Positions 18,670-29,291 of a stretch of 62,000 bases of DNA are shown here, piece by piece. A model generated the notes under the pieces. That model was not told the DNA's origin and ran no database searches. It saw only the letters and a list, made by a program, of their open reading frames with translations. Where the stretch lies: the NCBI GenBank assembly GCA_037447655.1, contig JBBHKE010000190.1, positions 559,559 through 621,558 of the forward strand. Reading direction: 5' to 3'. The position numbers and the translations under genes are program-made. The DNA is from Zygnema cylindricum. Taxonomy: Eukaryota > Streptophyta > Zygnematophyceae > Zygnematales > Zygnemataceae. Position 1 is the first letter of the stretch. Each line of letters opens with the position of its first letter.

Positions 18670-19701
18670 TGCAATTCTGTGTCCTCCATTGGACTACAAA
18701 ATACAAGAAGCCTCTAGATAGTTATTAACTAACCCACTTTAAATGGTTACCAATGCTACCGAAGCAGACAAGCAGACAATCTAACAGCACCCTTGTGCAG
18801 CCTGGACTCCCCTGAGTGTGTAGGAGAAAGATTCTCTGAAAACGCCCAACCAGACGATATGTTATGAGGCAGTAAAAATGCCAATTTGTACAAACTCCCA
18901 AAGGGAGAGGTGACTACCTACCAAAATTTTATAAGTCCTGATTCCCTCTAATAACTTTTATCTACTGAAATACGAACCAATCAAATTACTGTTCCGTACC
19001 AAAAAAGTACTACTGCCGGTGTACCTTTTGTACGGCCTATGTACGACAAAGCTACTTAGCAAACGCGTGTCTGCTTTTTACTCGTCCGTACATTCCTCGG
19101 AATTCCTATGACCGAATATCATCCCTCCACGTGGCTTTAGGTCATGCCACGTCACAAAACGCCAAGGTGACCACTTCGCGATTTCGGCGATGATGTGCGC
19201 CGTCGGATTCGCAATGAGACAGAATCTTAGCCGTTATAAATACTTGCGCGATATTTGTTTCGTTGTTAAAAACATGCGTGGTATTCGTTTTGAAATGATG
19301 TCGTACTTCGTACTTTAAAAAAACTGTATCTATGCACGCCGTATCCAGTTTTAGTTACATGGATTTGTTCCTTCCTAAATGTATATATTTCTATCACATA
19401 CTATAGCATTAAGCATTGGTCCTAGTCTAATAAGATAAAGGTGACCGCTGTCGGTCAACCTGTCGACCCGTAGGTACCGGGATCAAATCCCGGGTCCGTC
19501 ATATATATTTTTACAGTAACCTACTAAAAATAACTGCTTGTTGGACTAGGGCAACCATGGATCAACCACCCTCTCTATCCTTCAGTGACTACAACAAGTA
19601 TGGGGGCTAGAGAGAGGAGGTGGAGGCAGGCTGTCTGTCATTTTTTTTATACTAACATATTAAACCTAAAAAATACTCTAGAAAATCTATCATTTTCAAC
19701 A
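18670..19701 (-). repeat. 5' LTR of element G
   Basis: 1032 bp, the counterpart of 13272-14306. The sense start at 19701 is TGTTGAAAATGATAG and the end at 18670 is ACAGAATTGCA. The leader hairpin here has decayed on one side (GGACTC..GAGTGT near 18804-18819). The sequence continues directly into the target duplication TACGC. Confidence 0.92.
19418..19512 (+). ncRNA. Antisense tRNA-like Pol III unit in LTR G (5' copy)
   Basis: On the + strand: TAGTCTAATAAGATAAAGG, then a T-arm CCGGG-ATCAAAT-CCCGG with a perfect 5-bp stem and a standard 7-nt loop, then GTCCGTC and TTTTT at 19508-19512. This copy has the best T-arm in the window. Read from a 5' LTR, such a transcript would stay inside the LTR or run out into upstream flanking DNA. 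Confidence 0.55.
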
Positions 19702-19706
19702 TACGC

Positions 19707-21138
19707 CACGTACAACGTGATTTTCGTTCCGTGACTTAAAGGTAGACCCTGCAAAATGTAACCGACAAAAAAATACAAATTTTGTAATTCATATAACGGA
19801 AGTGCTAATCGCACAGGTCGATTTTTGCTTCTCGCAGGTAGTTGTCAGAAATTGTACATTTGAAGTACAGTTTTATAAAAGCTACATACCTTTAAGTTTA
19901 GATTTGACGTCGTAAAAGCTACGTACCTTTAAGTTTAGATTTGACAGTCAAACCGTGGCGACATATTGTAACGACGGTTAAAAAATGTTGCGCTTGCGAA
20001 CGTCGACCGTCATAAAAAAAAGTAATTCACACGGCCAACCTAGTTCTACTGTAATAAAACTGCAGTAGCCACATATAAACAATATGGTTGCGCGGAGGTA
20101 CCTCCGCTGTGAGAGCACACACCGACATTTAACTTAGGGTGCGTCTCCATGTACTTGAAACTTAGAAAATTTATTTTGTTTTTTAGCGGAGATTTGGCGG
20201 ACCCGGATTTCGGGTGTCCCTATGTGTACCAAACGAAGTTATCACTTAAGGGCGAGACGATTACATACGCCGACAATGCCCGTGACGGCTGTCGATAGTG
20301 TGCAATTTGTGATGACGCACGTTATATTTTGTAGCTGCTTGTGACATCGCATGACTTTTCGTGACATTGTAGACGTACCGCCTTCCAAGCTGTGTAGTTT
20401 TACGGCTGAAAAAGATGCACTTTGCCTTTGCGTCTCTTGTCGGCTCGACGTGAAATGGCATCGGATCTTGAGACCCCTGGCAAAAAACATCCGTAGCAGG
20501 CGCAAACAGACAAAACCAAACAAATTGCGCACTTTGCTTTGTCGTACGTGAACGTAAACGGACAAAACATAGCGGATCGTGCACTCTGCGTCGTCGCTTG
20601 AATTCTTTTGAATTATTTTTAAAAAAATTACACGTGCGACTACGTATTTCTATTTGTTTTTCAAAAATTATACATATTATGTCCACAAATAATACATTTT
20701 TGCAGCTAAGGGTGAACCTCCATCACGCAAAAAGTGGGGTTGTTTACTTGAAAAAATGTATTGCCGTATAGATCGAGCTCTTTGCCGTACAAAGACGTAC
20801 TGTTTTTTTTTTTTATATATATATACAACATCATTACAGGAGATTTGTCAAGACTCTCTAAGCTCTTGGGCGACAAAGTCGACCGTCCGATTATGAGTGT
20901 TAAAACTAAAAGGTTACTTTGTCCAGTGAATGGCTAGTGTCCTTAGGAAAGACACTAGCTAATCACCGAAATTGTAAAACTTTTACGCGTGGAAAGGTTA
21001 CATACGAGCTGCGCGCTATCAGAAATTTGTCACGCGCCTTCGAACATATGCCACGCACCTTTAGACAGGCGGGAATCAGATCCGACGAAAACCGCTAAAA
21101 ACGTTTGTTGGAAAAATAAGCCTTGGCGCCTCCACTAC
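19707..21138. other. Unassigned interval between elements G and H
   Basis: 1.4 kb with no supported gene. The overlapping minus-strand frames at 20242-20686 have no recognisable domain and look like chance. It contains a 33-nt direct repeat (19876-19908 and 19913-19945, one mismatch), a perfect 9-bp inverted repeat GCTAGTGTC/GACACTAGC (20933-20959), and a T14 tract with (AT)n near 20800-20825. Confidence 0.55.
19876..19945. repeat. Two-copy tandem repeat, period 37 bp
   Basis: The 33-nt block beginning TAAAAGCTAC and ending AGATTTGAC occurs at 19876-19908 and 19913-19945 with one substitution (CATACC/CGTACC), separated by GTCG. It is a recent local duplication with no known role. Confidence 0.8.
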
Positions 21139-22132
21139 TGCAATTCTGTGTCCTCCATTGGAATACATAAATTCAAGAAGCCTCTAGATAGTTTGTAGCT
21201 TACCCACTTTCAGCCAAAACCACTGCTACCCAAGCAAACAAATTGACAGTCTGACTGCAACCCTCTGTAGTGTGGACTCCCCTAAGTCTATAGCAGAAAG
21301 AATCACTTGAAAACTGCTAACCAACCGATAAGTTATGAGGTGGCAAAAATGCCAATATATACAAAACTCTCAAAGGGAGAGGTGACTGTCTAAAAAAATA
21401 TTATAAGTCTTAATCCCTCTCAGAATCCCTATCTAATGCAGTACAAACCAATAAAATAACTGTACAGTACAGAAAGGTACTGCGGCCGATGTCCTTTCTA
21501 TACGGCCTGTGTACGACAAGACCACTGAGTGGACGCGTCTCAACCTTTTACTCGTCTGTAAGTTCCCCGCAAATGTTATCCCTCCACGTGGCGCTGGGTC
21601 ATGCCACGTCAAAAAACGCCAAAGTGACCATTCCGGGATCCCGACAGCGATACATGCCGTTGGATTCAATCCAACATTGAATGTTAGACGTCGAAACAAA
21701 TGTCTGGTTCATTTGTTTCGTGCGAAATGACGTTGGCACTGAATATTTACTAGTTCTATGTTTCTTCATTCAAAATTTAGTTAATCAGTTTCAAGATCAT
21801 ACCACAGTTTAAATATATTTCAAACCCTATGTATTTTAACGTACTTCTACGATAGACCGATTAGAGCTGACGGCTACGCCTCGCTCTGCCGGTCGGAGGT
21901 TTAAGTCTTGCCGGACTCAACCTTTTGTTGAGAGTGACATAAGTCACTCTTTAGTCCTGCCTGTGGAAATAAGGCAGCCATGGCTCAACCTCCCTCTCTA
22001 TTCTTTAGTGACTACAACAAGTATGGTGGCTAAAGAAGGGAGGAGGAGGCAAGCTGTCAGCCTTTTTCTTTTTCCTATTTTGTTTACCTATTTAGACCTA
22101 GAAAATATTGTATAAATCTAGTAATTTCAACA
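21139..22132 (-). repeat. 3' LTR of element H
   Basis: 994 bp, TGTTGAAATTACTAG at the sense start (22132) and ACACAGAATTGCA at the end. It keeps the terminal 20 nt with ATG at 21158, a near-perfect AGAGTGAC-ATAA-GTCACTCT hairpin (21931-21950), the antisense tRNA-like unit, and a decayed leader hairpin near 21284. Confidence 0.9.
21851..21926 (+). ncRNA. Antisense tRNA-like Pol III unit in LTR H (3' copy)
   Basis: On the + strand: GACCGATTAGAGCTGACGG (D-arm-like), CGGAGGTTTAAGTC in the B-box place (one or two changes from GGTTCGAGTC), then TCAACC and TTTT at 21923-21926. It belongs to the same family as the units in B and J. Confidence 0.45.
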
Positions 22133-22149
22133 CTCCCCTTATTTTCTAG
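22133..22149 (-). other. Polypurine tract of element H
   Basis: The sense strand reads CTAGAAAATAAGGGGAG directly before the 3' LTR, the same form as in A, D and E. Confidence 0.78.
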
Positions 22150-22157
22150 TCTATCTT

Positions 22158-22946
22158 TTACTTCAGTTTTAGTCCACACTTTTCTCTAGAATACTTTAAC
22201 TTGGGAGAAGGCACTGATTTTGTCATCATATTAGCCACCATTTCCTCATCTGATCTATATACAAGATTCACAATCTTATTCTCAACTTTTACTCTAACAA
22301 AACTCAATCTTATGTTCATATGCTTAGCTTTGAAATGATGTTTTGCATTCGCTGTAATTGCAATGGCAGCTTGATTATCACAAAATACTTCATGCACTCC
22401 CTCTTTCATATACCCCAGTTCTTGCAACAGAGACTTGACCCACATCAACTCTTTCACCGCAAAACAAGAGGCCATGTACTCAACCTCCATAGTAGACTGA
22501 GCAACCACCTTTTGTTGTTTGCTGCTACAACAACAAGCACCTTCCCCCACATACCACACACATCCAAAAGTGCATCTTTTCATAGGTGCATCCCCATAAC
22601 TAGCATCACTCCAAGTAGTGATATCAGTGTGCTCCCCTCCCAAATGCAACCATAACTCTCTAGTTCCCACCAAATATCTCATGACTCTCTTGGCTGCCTC
22701 CCAGTCTTTTTTCCTAGGATCATTAAGACTCCTACTGAGTACTCCAACAACTGCCGCTATGTCCGGCCTTGTACAGTTCATAATGTATATTAGACTTCCT
22801 ACGACATGTCTATAAAGAATACACTTCATAAACTTTCTCTCCTCTAGACTCATCTGATAATCTAAGATTATCACTCCTCCTTCTACACTCCCATCACTTA
22901 CTTTTTTCAAGTCCATAGGAGTGGTACAATTGTTTGCCTTTTCCAT
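22158..22946 (-). pseudogene. Copia H RT C-terminus plus complete RNase H (open frame)
   Basis: A 262-codon open frame. It begins at MEKANNCTTPMDLKKVSDGS (end of RT palm/connection), then MNCTRPDIAAVVGVLSRSLNDP, and then all three RNase H acids: SDASYGD, EVEYMA, FCDNQAAIAI. The C-terminal HHFKAKHMNIRLSFVRVKVENK and MMTKSVPSPKLKYSREKCGLKLK follow. The end coincides with the usual copia polyprotein stop just before the polypurine tract. The domain is whole, but its frame starts after a stop (the TAG-type break at ~22950), so it is only the tail of a dead polyprotein. Confidence 0.88.
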
Positions 22947-23700
22947 CTGGAATTTCTACATCATATTACCTATTGCTTCTTTCTGAGTAAGTCTGATAAT
23001 TATTTTCCCTCAGTCTCTCTCCATTTAGATTCCCAAAATATACCTTGCCTTCCCTAAATCCTTCATGTCAAATATGTTTCTAAGATCTTTTTTGAATTTA
23101 TTGATCTTTTCCAAAGATTTACTTAACACCAGCAAATCATCCACATAAATTGCAATAAAAATCACACTATTCTAATCTTCAAACATATAGATAGAATTGT
23201 CAGAGCTGATCCAGATATATCCTAGACCGATGAGAAACTCATATAGTTTTTTATTCCACTGTCGATGAGCCTGCTTTAGTCCATATAAAGACTTTATGAG
23301 CTTGTAGACTTTGCTCTCTTCTCCTTCCTCCACGAACCCCTCTGGTTGCCACATGAAATTTTTTTCCTCTAACTCACCATTAAGAAAGCCGGTCTTAATA
23401 TCCATCAGGTGTATTCCCATGTCTTCCGTTGCTGCTAAAATGAGGAGAATCCTTACTGATGGGAATCAAAAAACTGGAGCAAAAGTCTCCTCACAGTCAA
23501 TCCCCACGTTTTGGGTGATCCCCTTTGCTACCAACCGAGCCTTATATCTCTCAAATGGTATTACTTCGGTTGAATTTTAGTTTATAGACCCATTTACACT
23601 CAATCGGTTTTTCTCTCCAAAGGGCAATCCGCTAGTTTTGAAGTATTTGCTTCCATGATGGAGGCCATCCCATCATTTATGGCCTAATCCATTTGTCTTT
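22947..23700 (-). pseudogene. Copia H reverse transcriptase (broken)
   Basis: Fragments on the minus strand: HLMDIKTGFLNGELEEKNFMWQPEGFVEEGEESKVYKLIKSLYGLKQAHRQWNKKL (23420-23240), then a stop (E-D-stop-N-S-V near 23175), then IAIYVDDLLVLSKSLEKIN near 23160-23100 with both YVDD aspartates, and RFDMKDLGKARYILGI-like sequence near 23060. Upstream FAPVFRFPSVRILLILAATEDMG and KWVYKLKF are legible with several frame changes. Confidence 0.82.
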
Positions 23701-25005
23701 CTCTGGACTGTTCACTGCCTCCGAGTATGACTGAGGCTCATATGGGTGAGATAGCTTAGTTACCTTGTGAGCTGCTTGTTTTTTTTTTTATCCTTTTGCT
23801 GCTCCTCCCTCCCTTAAACTACGAAGCTCGGACAGAGGGAAGTCTTGGATTTCTCCTTACTGTCTCATCGGCTCCCCTGTCTATGGAAGCCAGTTCTTGT
23901 CCCGCTTCTTTTATCTCCTCGAAGTCCATAGGAATATGTGAGGTTTGCAGTGGATCTCCTATATCTTAGATCTTCATTGAATCTACAATCATTATTTCAC
24001 TCATGTCTCTTTGGGGAAAGACGGAGTCCTCCTCACCTTCGGACTCAAATCTAATTCTTATCTTTTTGGTATATTTGAAGGGGTCAAATGACTTCCCTTC
24101 ATCCATGACAACTAGGTGTTTGACCAAAATGATATCTTTCTTTGCTAAGTCAAAGAATGTATATCCCTAAACATCCTCATCATATCCTTCAAAGTATCCA
24201 GTTTTTCCCTTAGCATCTAGTTTCTACTTTTTCGTATCTCTGTTAAGACTTTAAACTTTGCTACCGAATACTTTAAGGTGAGAGATATCTCGTTTCCTTC
24301 CAACCCATCTCTCATAAGGTGTCATTCCTTTTACAACTAGGGTAAGGACTCTATTATTAATGTAGTTGGCACAGTTCATGGCTTCTACCCAAAAACTCTT
24401 TCCTATTTTCTTGTCGGCCAACATACTGAATACATTATCTCCTATTGTCCAGTTCAACCTCTCTGCTACCCCATTTTGTTTCAGGTTATATGGTACAGTA
24501 TTCTGGTGTTGAATTCCCTCATCTCTCAAGTATTCCTCAAACTCGTTAGAGGTATATTCCCCCCCCATTATCACTCATTATTTTCTTAATGGGGGTTCCA
24601 TGGAACTTCTCACTCCATGCTTTATATTCTTTGAAGTAGGTTGGTGTTTAAGACTTTGTTTTTAGGAAGTAGAATCTAGACTATCTAGACCAGTCATCGG
24701 TTATTGGCAATATAAACCTCTTTCCTCTGACTGAAGGTACTTTTACAGATCCCAAGATATCTGTGTGGACTAGATGTAGTTTTTTCTCACCCCTATATGT
24801 GGCGGCTTTGGGAAAGGGAAGTCTGTGAGCCTTACCTTGAGCATTACCACTACAATTATCCATCATTTCATTATCCCCAAACTGAATGCCTTCTACTACA
24901 CCTAGCTTTTTCATTTCACGTAGCCTATCACATGCACATTGTCAAACCACTTATGCCAAATCATCAAATTTGGAACACCAACATAGTAAGCATTCTTCTT
25001 TTCAT
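23701..25005 (-). pseudogene. Copia H integrase (broken)
   Basis: The fragment 24574-24251 reads GGEYTSNEFEEYLRDEGIQHQNTVPYN, then LKQNGVAERLNWTIGDNVFSMLADKKIGKSFWVEAMNCANYINNR. The catalytic Glu of NPEQNG is replaced (LKQNG), so the triad is lost even apart from the stops. The fragment 24914-24681 holds KKLGVVEGIQFGDNE, CSGNAQGKAHRLPFPK (second Cys of the zinc pair lost) and LVHTDILGSVKVPS. The C-terminal linker and EGGRSS-like segment near 23850-23700 are scrambled. Confidence 0.82.
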
Positions 25006-25370
25006 TACTCAGGCTAAGCCTAATCATTCCTTGGCTACCCTTATCTGCTGTGAAGTAGACTTCATCCCCATACTTAGCTGTAAAGACTCCCTTTTTAGTG
25101 AAGGTATCAAACTTTTTGTCATCTCACACAGTCGTAGAGACAAGATTTTTACTCAGCTGAGGAATGTAGAGTACATTTGAGAAGGTGAGTATAGAATCCT
25201 TACCCTCCACTAAGACTTTCAAATCTAATGACCCAACTAGATTTGTAGTAATCACTCTACCATCCCCATACTCTATCTCTACACTAGGGACATTTCTTAG
25301 CTTAGTGAAGAGGTGCTTATCACGACACATATGCATGGATGCACTTGAGTCGGTTATCCATCATTCCTGT
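25006..25370 (-). pseudogene. Copia H protease / GAG-pre-integrase (broken)
   Basis: The fragment 25336-25124 reads MHMCRDKHLFTKLRNVPSVEIEYGDGRVITTNLVGSLDLKVLVEGKDSILTFSNVLYIPQLSKNLVSTTV. Just upstream the active-site motif is D-S-S-A instead of D-S-G-A, because the invariant Gly codon became Ser. Protease would be inactive. The frame stops at about 25124. Confidence 0.82.
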
Positions 25371-26485
25371 AGAGCTTGTAGAATTGCGCTAGAGCACACT
25401 TATGTTTGTGATAGATCTCATTCTCCTCCATACTCTCGTGAAGAAGAAGATCCCTATCCTCCTCTTAAAAGGACTCGTCCGCGGTCTCTCGTTTCACTTT
25501 TGTGACCACAAGTGCCATCTTCTTCCCTCCGCAAGAACCCCTTCTACGGTTCTCTTGGAGCCTCAGCTCTAACATCTTGACACAATCCGCTATGAAGTGT
25601 CCGGCTTTTTGCAAAAATGACAAAGACCCTTTGGAGACCTCGGTCCTCTAGACTGATTTCTCTCTCCTCTGTGTGGTTTCTTCGGATCCTTCCCCCACCG
25701 GTTTGTTCCTACAGCTAGAGCTTGGATGCTCTTTCTTCCTCTCCTAATTTGCATTGTGTTCTCCTGCACAAGTATAATCCGGACCATTGTGTTCCACTTC
25801 TATGAACTGTCAGTTATTTCTTGTACTCGGTACACTATGTTTTCATACTCGTTGGGTAATGTCATAATGAGAGTGTTAACTTACATCGTAATTGTACCTC
25901 TCCACCTGACACTCTCCATTTCCATAGAGAAACAAGAGAGATCATTATTGTAGTCTAACATCTTTCTCTCTTTGTAAGTATAATTCCCTAACTTTTGTTC
26001 AGCTAACTAGAGCTCCTGAATAGTACCAACTCTATAGATTTCCACCAAACTCACCCACAACTCCTTGGCCTTGTTAATGTGAAGGTGGGAGGTTACGAAA
26101 GCCTGTGTGAGGTGTCTTAGATTGAAGTTTTTGGCAGCCATGTTGATGTCTTCCCAAGTTTGGGTATCGTTCTCCGCGGTTTTCACGGCCCCCCCTCCGG
26201 GTGTCATCGTAATAAGAGCGATAGGAGTAAGAGGTGTCTCCTTTTCTTTTCCCTTTTTGGACACATTGTTGTCCCTATCATCTGCCGCCTTTGCCGTTGC
26301 AGATGCTACTACAGAAAAACCTTATACCCCCAAATCCTAGTGGAGTTCCTTGAGGTGGACATTTCACTTGTCCACCGACAATACCCTAGTATCGTTTTTC
26401 GAACAAAGCCCCTATCATCATGGCTTCCCAGTAGATGAACCTAGATCCATTGAAGATGGGCACCCTAAAGGATTGGCCCATAACC
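25371..26485 (-). pseudogene. Copia H gag (broken, start codon lost in 5' LTR)
   Basis: Fragments 26264-26007 and 25787-25590 match the central and C-terminal gag of G and B (FNLRHLTQAFVTSHLHINKAKELWVSLVEIYR; ENTMQIRRGRKSIQALA; KGLCHFCKKPDTS, a zinc knuckle that is cut short). The 5' LTR end reads ATTGAGGACACAAAATTGCA, so the ATG has become ATT. The 3' LTR copy of the same 20 nt still has ATG. The gene cannot start as its relatives do. Confidence 0.82.
26474..26485 (-). other. Primer-binding site of element H (decayed)
   Basis: The sense strand reads GGTTATGGGCCA, followed by ATCC. The first 11 bases match the anticodon-arm site and the rest has drifted. Confidence 0.6.
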
Positions 26486-27499
26486 TGCAATTTTGTGTCC
26501 TCAATTGGAATATAGAATTTAGGAAGCCTCTAGGTAGTTTTTAACTAACCCACTTTTTGCCACAACCACTGCTGCCCTAGCAAAAAAATTGACAATGTGA
26601 CTGCACCCCTATGTAGTTTGAACCCCTTTGAGTCTATAGCAAAAAGAATCACTGAAAACGGCCAACCAGCGGATTAGTTATGGGGTGGCAAAAATGCCAT
26701 TATATACAACCTCTCAATGAGAGAGGTGACGGTCTACAAAAAGTTTCTAAGTTCCAAACCCCTTTCACAACCCCTATCTACCATAGTACATTCCAATCAA
26801 ATCATTGTTCAATAGAGAAAATTTACTACGACCAATGTACTTTGTGTACGGCGTGTGTACGAGAAGGCCATTGAGTGGACGCGTGTCCACTTTTAACTCG
26901 TCCTTATGTTCTCCAAAATTCTCGCGACCGAATGTTATGTCTCCTCATGTCGCCAAGTCATGCCACGTTCGAAAACCGCCAAAGTGACCATTTCGGGATT
27001 TCCGCAGCGATATGTGCCGTCGGATCATAAACCGGCATTTAATATTAGTCATTGAAACAAATGTTTAATTCATTTGTTTCGTGTGAGATCATGTTCGCAC
27101 TATATATTAGTTAGTTCTATGTTCTTTCATTCGTCATTCCGTTAATTGGATTCAGGATCATAACACATTTTTAAATATTTATCACACCCTATGTATTTTA
27201 AGGAACTCTTATCACAAACAGGTTAGAGCCAACCGCTACGCCTCGTTCTGCCTATCGAAGGTTCAATTCTTGCCGCACTCAACCTTTCGTTGACAGTGAC
27301 TTATGTCACTTTTCAGTCCTGCCTATAGAGCTGAGGCAGCCATGGCTCCACCACTCTCTCTCTTTTCTTCAGTGACTACAAGTATGGAGTAAAGGGGCTA
27401 GAGAGAAGGGGTTGAGGCAGGTTGCCAATACTTTTCTTATCGTTTTCCGATAATATATTTAGACCTAGATAATACCCTATAAATCTAGTAATTTCAACA
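26486..27499 (-). repeat. 5' LTR of element H
   Basis: 1014 bp, sense start TGTTGAAATTACTAG at 27499. It contains the SDR-like palindrome AGTGAC-TTAT-GTCACT (~27292-27311) and the LTR hairpin motif near 27367-27381 with an internal deletion (CAGTGACTACAAGTATGG). Confidence 0.88.
27211..27284 (+). ncRNA. Decayed antisense tRNA-like unit in LTR H (5' copy)
   Basis: AGGTTAGAGCCAACCG (D-arm-like) and AGGTTCAATTCTTG (B-box, GGTTCAATTC) are on the + strand, followed by TCAACCTTTC. The T-run is only three long here, so the presumed terminator is lost in this copy. Confidence 0.4.
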
Positions 27500-27507
27500 G
27501 TAGCAAC

Positions 27508-28415
27508 TGTTATTCTACAACCACCGATGCAGGTGGAGGAGCAGCAGTTGTAGTAGAAGTAGACATGATACACTCTCAGAAGCTATCAAGAATCCTACCA
27601 AACAGCTGTTCTTAAGTGCTCACCAATTCTTATAAAAGCATCCAAACCTCACAAAACTCTATCAGAATATAGAGTAGCATAAACACTGATAACTCCCAAA
27701 GTTATAGCACAATTAACCCGACAACACTCAAGATATAATACTCAAAAGTTTTCCAAAAACTGTCTGCAATTTTACTACTTGGAAGTCTAGATACATAAAA
27801 ATGGTATACGTCCTAAGTCTTATACTTTCACTGTTCTACCGCTGATACAAGTGTACCTGAGAGGTACGTCCAAAATGAACCCACCTACTGAGATCTACGT
27901 GTTCCTAATCGTGCCAACCCAATCTATCTTCGTACAGTCAATATTACTCTGAATCTATATTAAGTGATTGTACAGATACTTGTCGGCTAAGTCACTTGTG
28001 ATACTCTTATGAATCTCGTCCGTTGACTTGATTCATATCAATCGCAGCTGCGTTGTCCCGTACCGGATCACATTCACATCACCCGCGGCTGCGGTGTCCT
28101 GTACCGAATCATATCCAAGATAGCAGCAGCTGCGTTGTCTGTACGGATCATATCCAAAGTAACCGCAGCTGCCTTTGTCCTGTTTGTGTTGCAGCTTCGC
28201 TGCTGCGCATCTCTCTCTGCATAGCAGCGATAGTAGTTGCACTGCTCTACTGTTATGTCTGCATAGCAGCTGCGCTGCTCTGTCTACATAGCAGCTGCGT
28301 TGTCCTGTACTTTACTCAAGTGATGACGCATATCCTTAGGAAACTTACTCTACAAATTACTACCTTTCTGCCGTCCTACTAATATGGTGAGACTGAAAGC
28401 TTTCCAAAAACAACA
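27508..28415 (-). repeat. 3' LTR of element C
   Basis: 908 bp, TGTTGTTTTTGG at the sense start (28415) and AGAATAACA at the end. The stretch 28043-28310 is rich in short imperfect repeats of the CATAGCAGCTGCGTTG kind. There is no tRNA-like block and no GTAC cluster. Confidence 0.93.
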
Positions 28416-28430
28416 CTCCCCTAAAGCTTT
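28416..28430 (-). other. Polypurine tract of element C
   Basis: The sense strand reads AAAGCTTTAGGGGAG immediately before the LTR start TGTTG. Only the last nine bases are strictly purine-rich. Confidence 0.65.
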
Positions 28431-28575
28431 AGACTCAGTATACTGGCGCAGTTGCGATGACAGACTAACGCAGCATCGCAGCATAACAATATAACAATTA
28501 GCAAGTCACCCAATCCCACTACATCTCAATGGTGGACTTATCGCAGCATGGCAGTATTGGAGTGCAGCAATTCAA

Positions 28576-29243
28576 CTATTCACTTAATCCCACTGCGTCC
28601 CTATAATACTTCAGCTTAGGAGTAGGAAGGGCTTTAGTGAGCATATCAGCAATCATTTTTGCATCTTGCAAATAACATAATTTAAGCACTCTAGAGAACA
28701 CTTTTTCTCTTACAAAGTGTAATCGTACATCCATGTGCTTCCTTTTGAAGTGATGACTCAGGTTAGAAGCAATGGCAATGGTAGCCTGGTTATCACACCA
28801 AATCACCTCTGGACCAACTTGCATGTATCCTGGTCTTGTAATATGGATTTTACCCATAAGAGTTCTTTGAGGGCCGAGCTTGCTGCCATATATTCTGACT
28901 CCATTGTCGATTGTGTTGTAACCTTTTGAAGTTTGCTGCTCTAGCAGCAAGTACCGTTCCCAATTTGTAGAACGAATCCCGTGGTGGATTTTCGGCTTGG
29001 CATGTCGCCATAGCTTGCATCACTCCATGTTTGCAGCTTGACTTCTCCTCCGCCTAGAGTGAGTTTGAGATCTTTAGTTCCTTCCAAATATCTTAAGACT
29101 CTCCTTGGTGCATCAAGATCAGATTTTCTTGGATTTTCTAGACTCCTGCTCAATACCCCGACTGTTGTAGCAATGTCAGGACGGGTACAGTTCATGAAAT
29201 ATATTAAGCTTCCTACTATCTGTCTATAAGGTATTATTGTCAT
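28576..29243 (-). pseudogene. Copia C RNase H and RT end (two frames)
   Basis: Frame 29243-28941 reads IPYRQIVGSLIYFMNCTRPDIATTVGVLSRSLENPRK..YLEGTKDLKLTLGGGEVKLQTWSDASYGDMPSRKSTTGFVLQIGNGTCC and then a stop. The next frame, 28950-28576, holds VIWCDNQATIAIASNLSHHFKRKHMDVRLHFVREKV and MIADMLTKALPTPKLKYYRDAVGLSE to the natural end. The middle Glu (MESEYMA) is legible in the first frame past the stop. All three RNase H acids are present but no single frame holds them. Confidence 0.88.
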
Positions 29244-29291
29244 AGGATCATTCTCCCTTGACTCTAAATACTCGCTAACAATGATACCTGG

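Larger units (their letters stand above)
13272..19701 (-). mobile_element. Ty1/copia element G, near full length, inactive
   Basis: 6430 bp with both LTRs (13272-14306 as 3' LTR, 18670-19701 as 5' LTR), primer site, polypurine tract and a 5-bp target duplication with one mismatch (TATGC 13267-13271 and TACGC 19702-19706). Gag, protease, integrase, RT and RNase H are all recognisable in copia order, broken by frameshifts. Protease DSGA, the integrase D,D,E residues and RT YVDD are all still present. Part of the RT/RNase H junction is replaced by a foreign LTR fragment (14862 to ~14990). Confidence 0.93.
21139..27499 (-). mobile_element. Ty1/copia element H, degenerate full-length copy
   Basis: 3' LTR 21139-22132, polypurine tract, RNase H, RT, integrase, protease, gag, primer site and 5' LTR 26486-27499, all on the minus strand. 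The pol frames are heavily broken except RNase H. The flanks do not show a target duplication: ACTAC lies left of 21139 and GTAGC right of 27499. The ends may come from recombination between two insertions, or the duplication may have decayed. Element C is inserted just 8 bp beyond its right end. Confidence 0.9.

Noticed and set aside
20242-20686. Two overlapping minus-strand frames of 107 and 141 codons as a gene
   Set aside because: They overlap in different frames, show no motif and no homology I can recognise. Probably chance.
28043-28310. CRISPR-like array from the repeated CAGCTGCG units
   Set aside because: The units are short, irregular and without unique spacers, lying in a retrotransposon LTR of a eukaryote.
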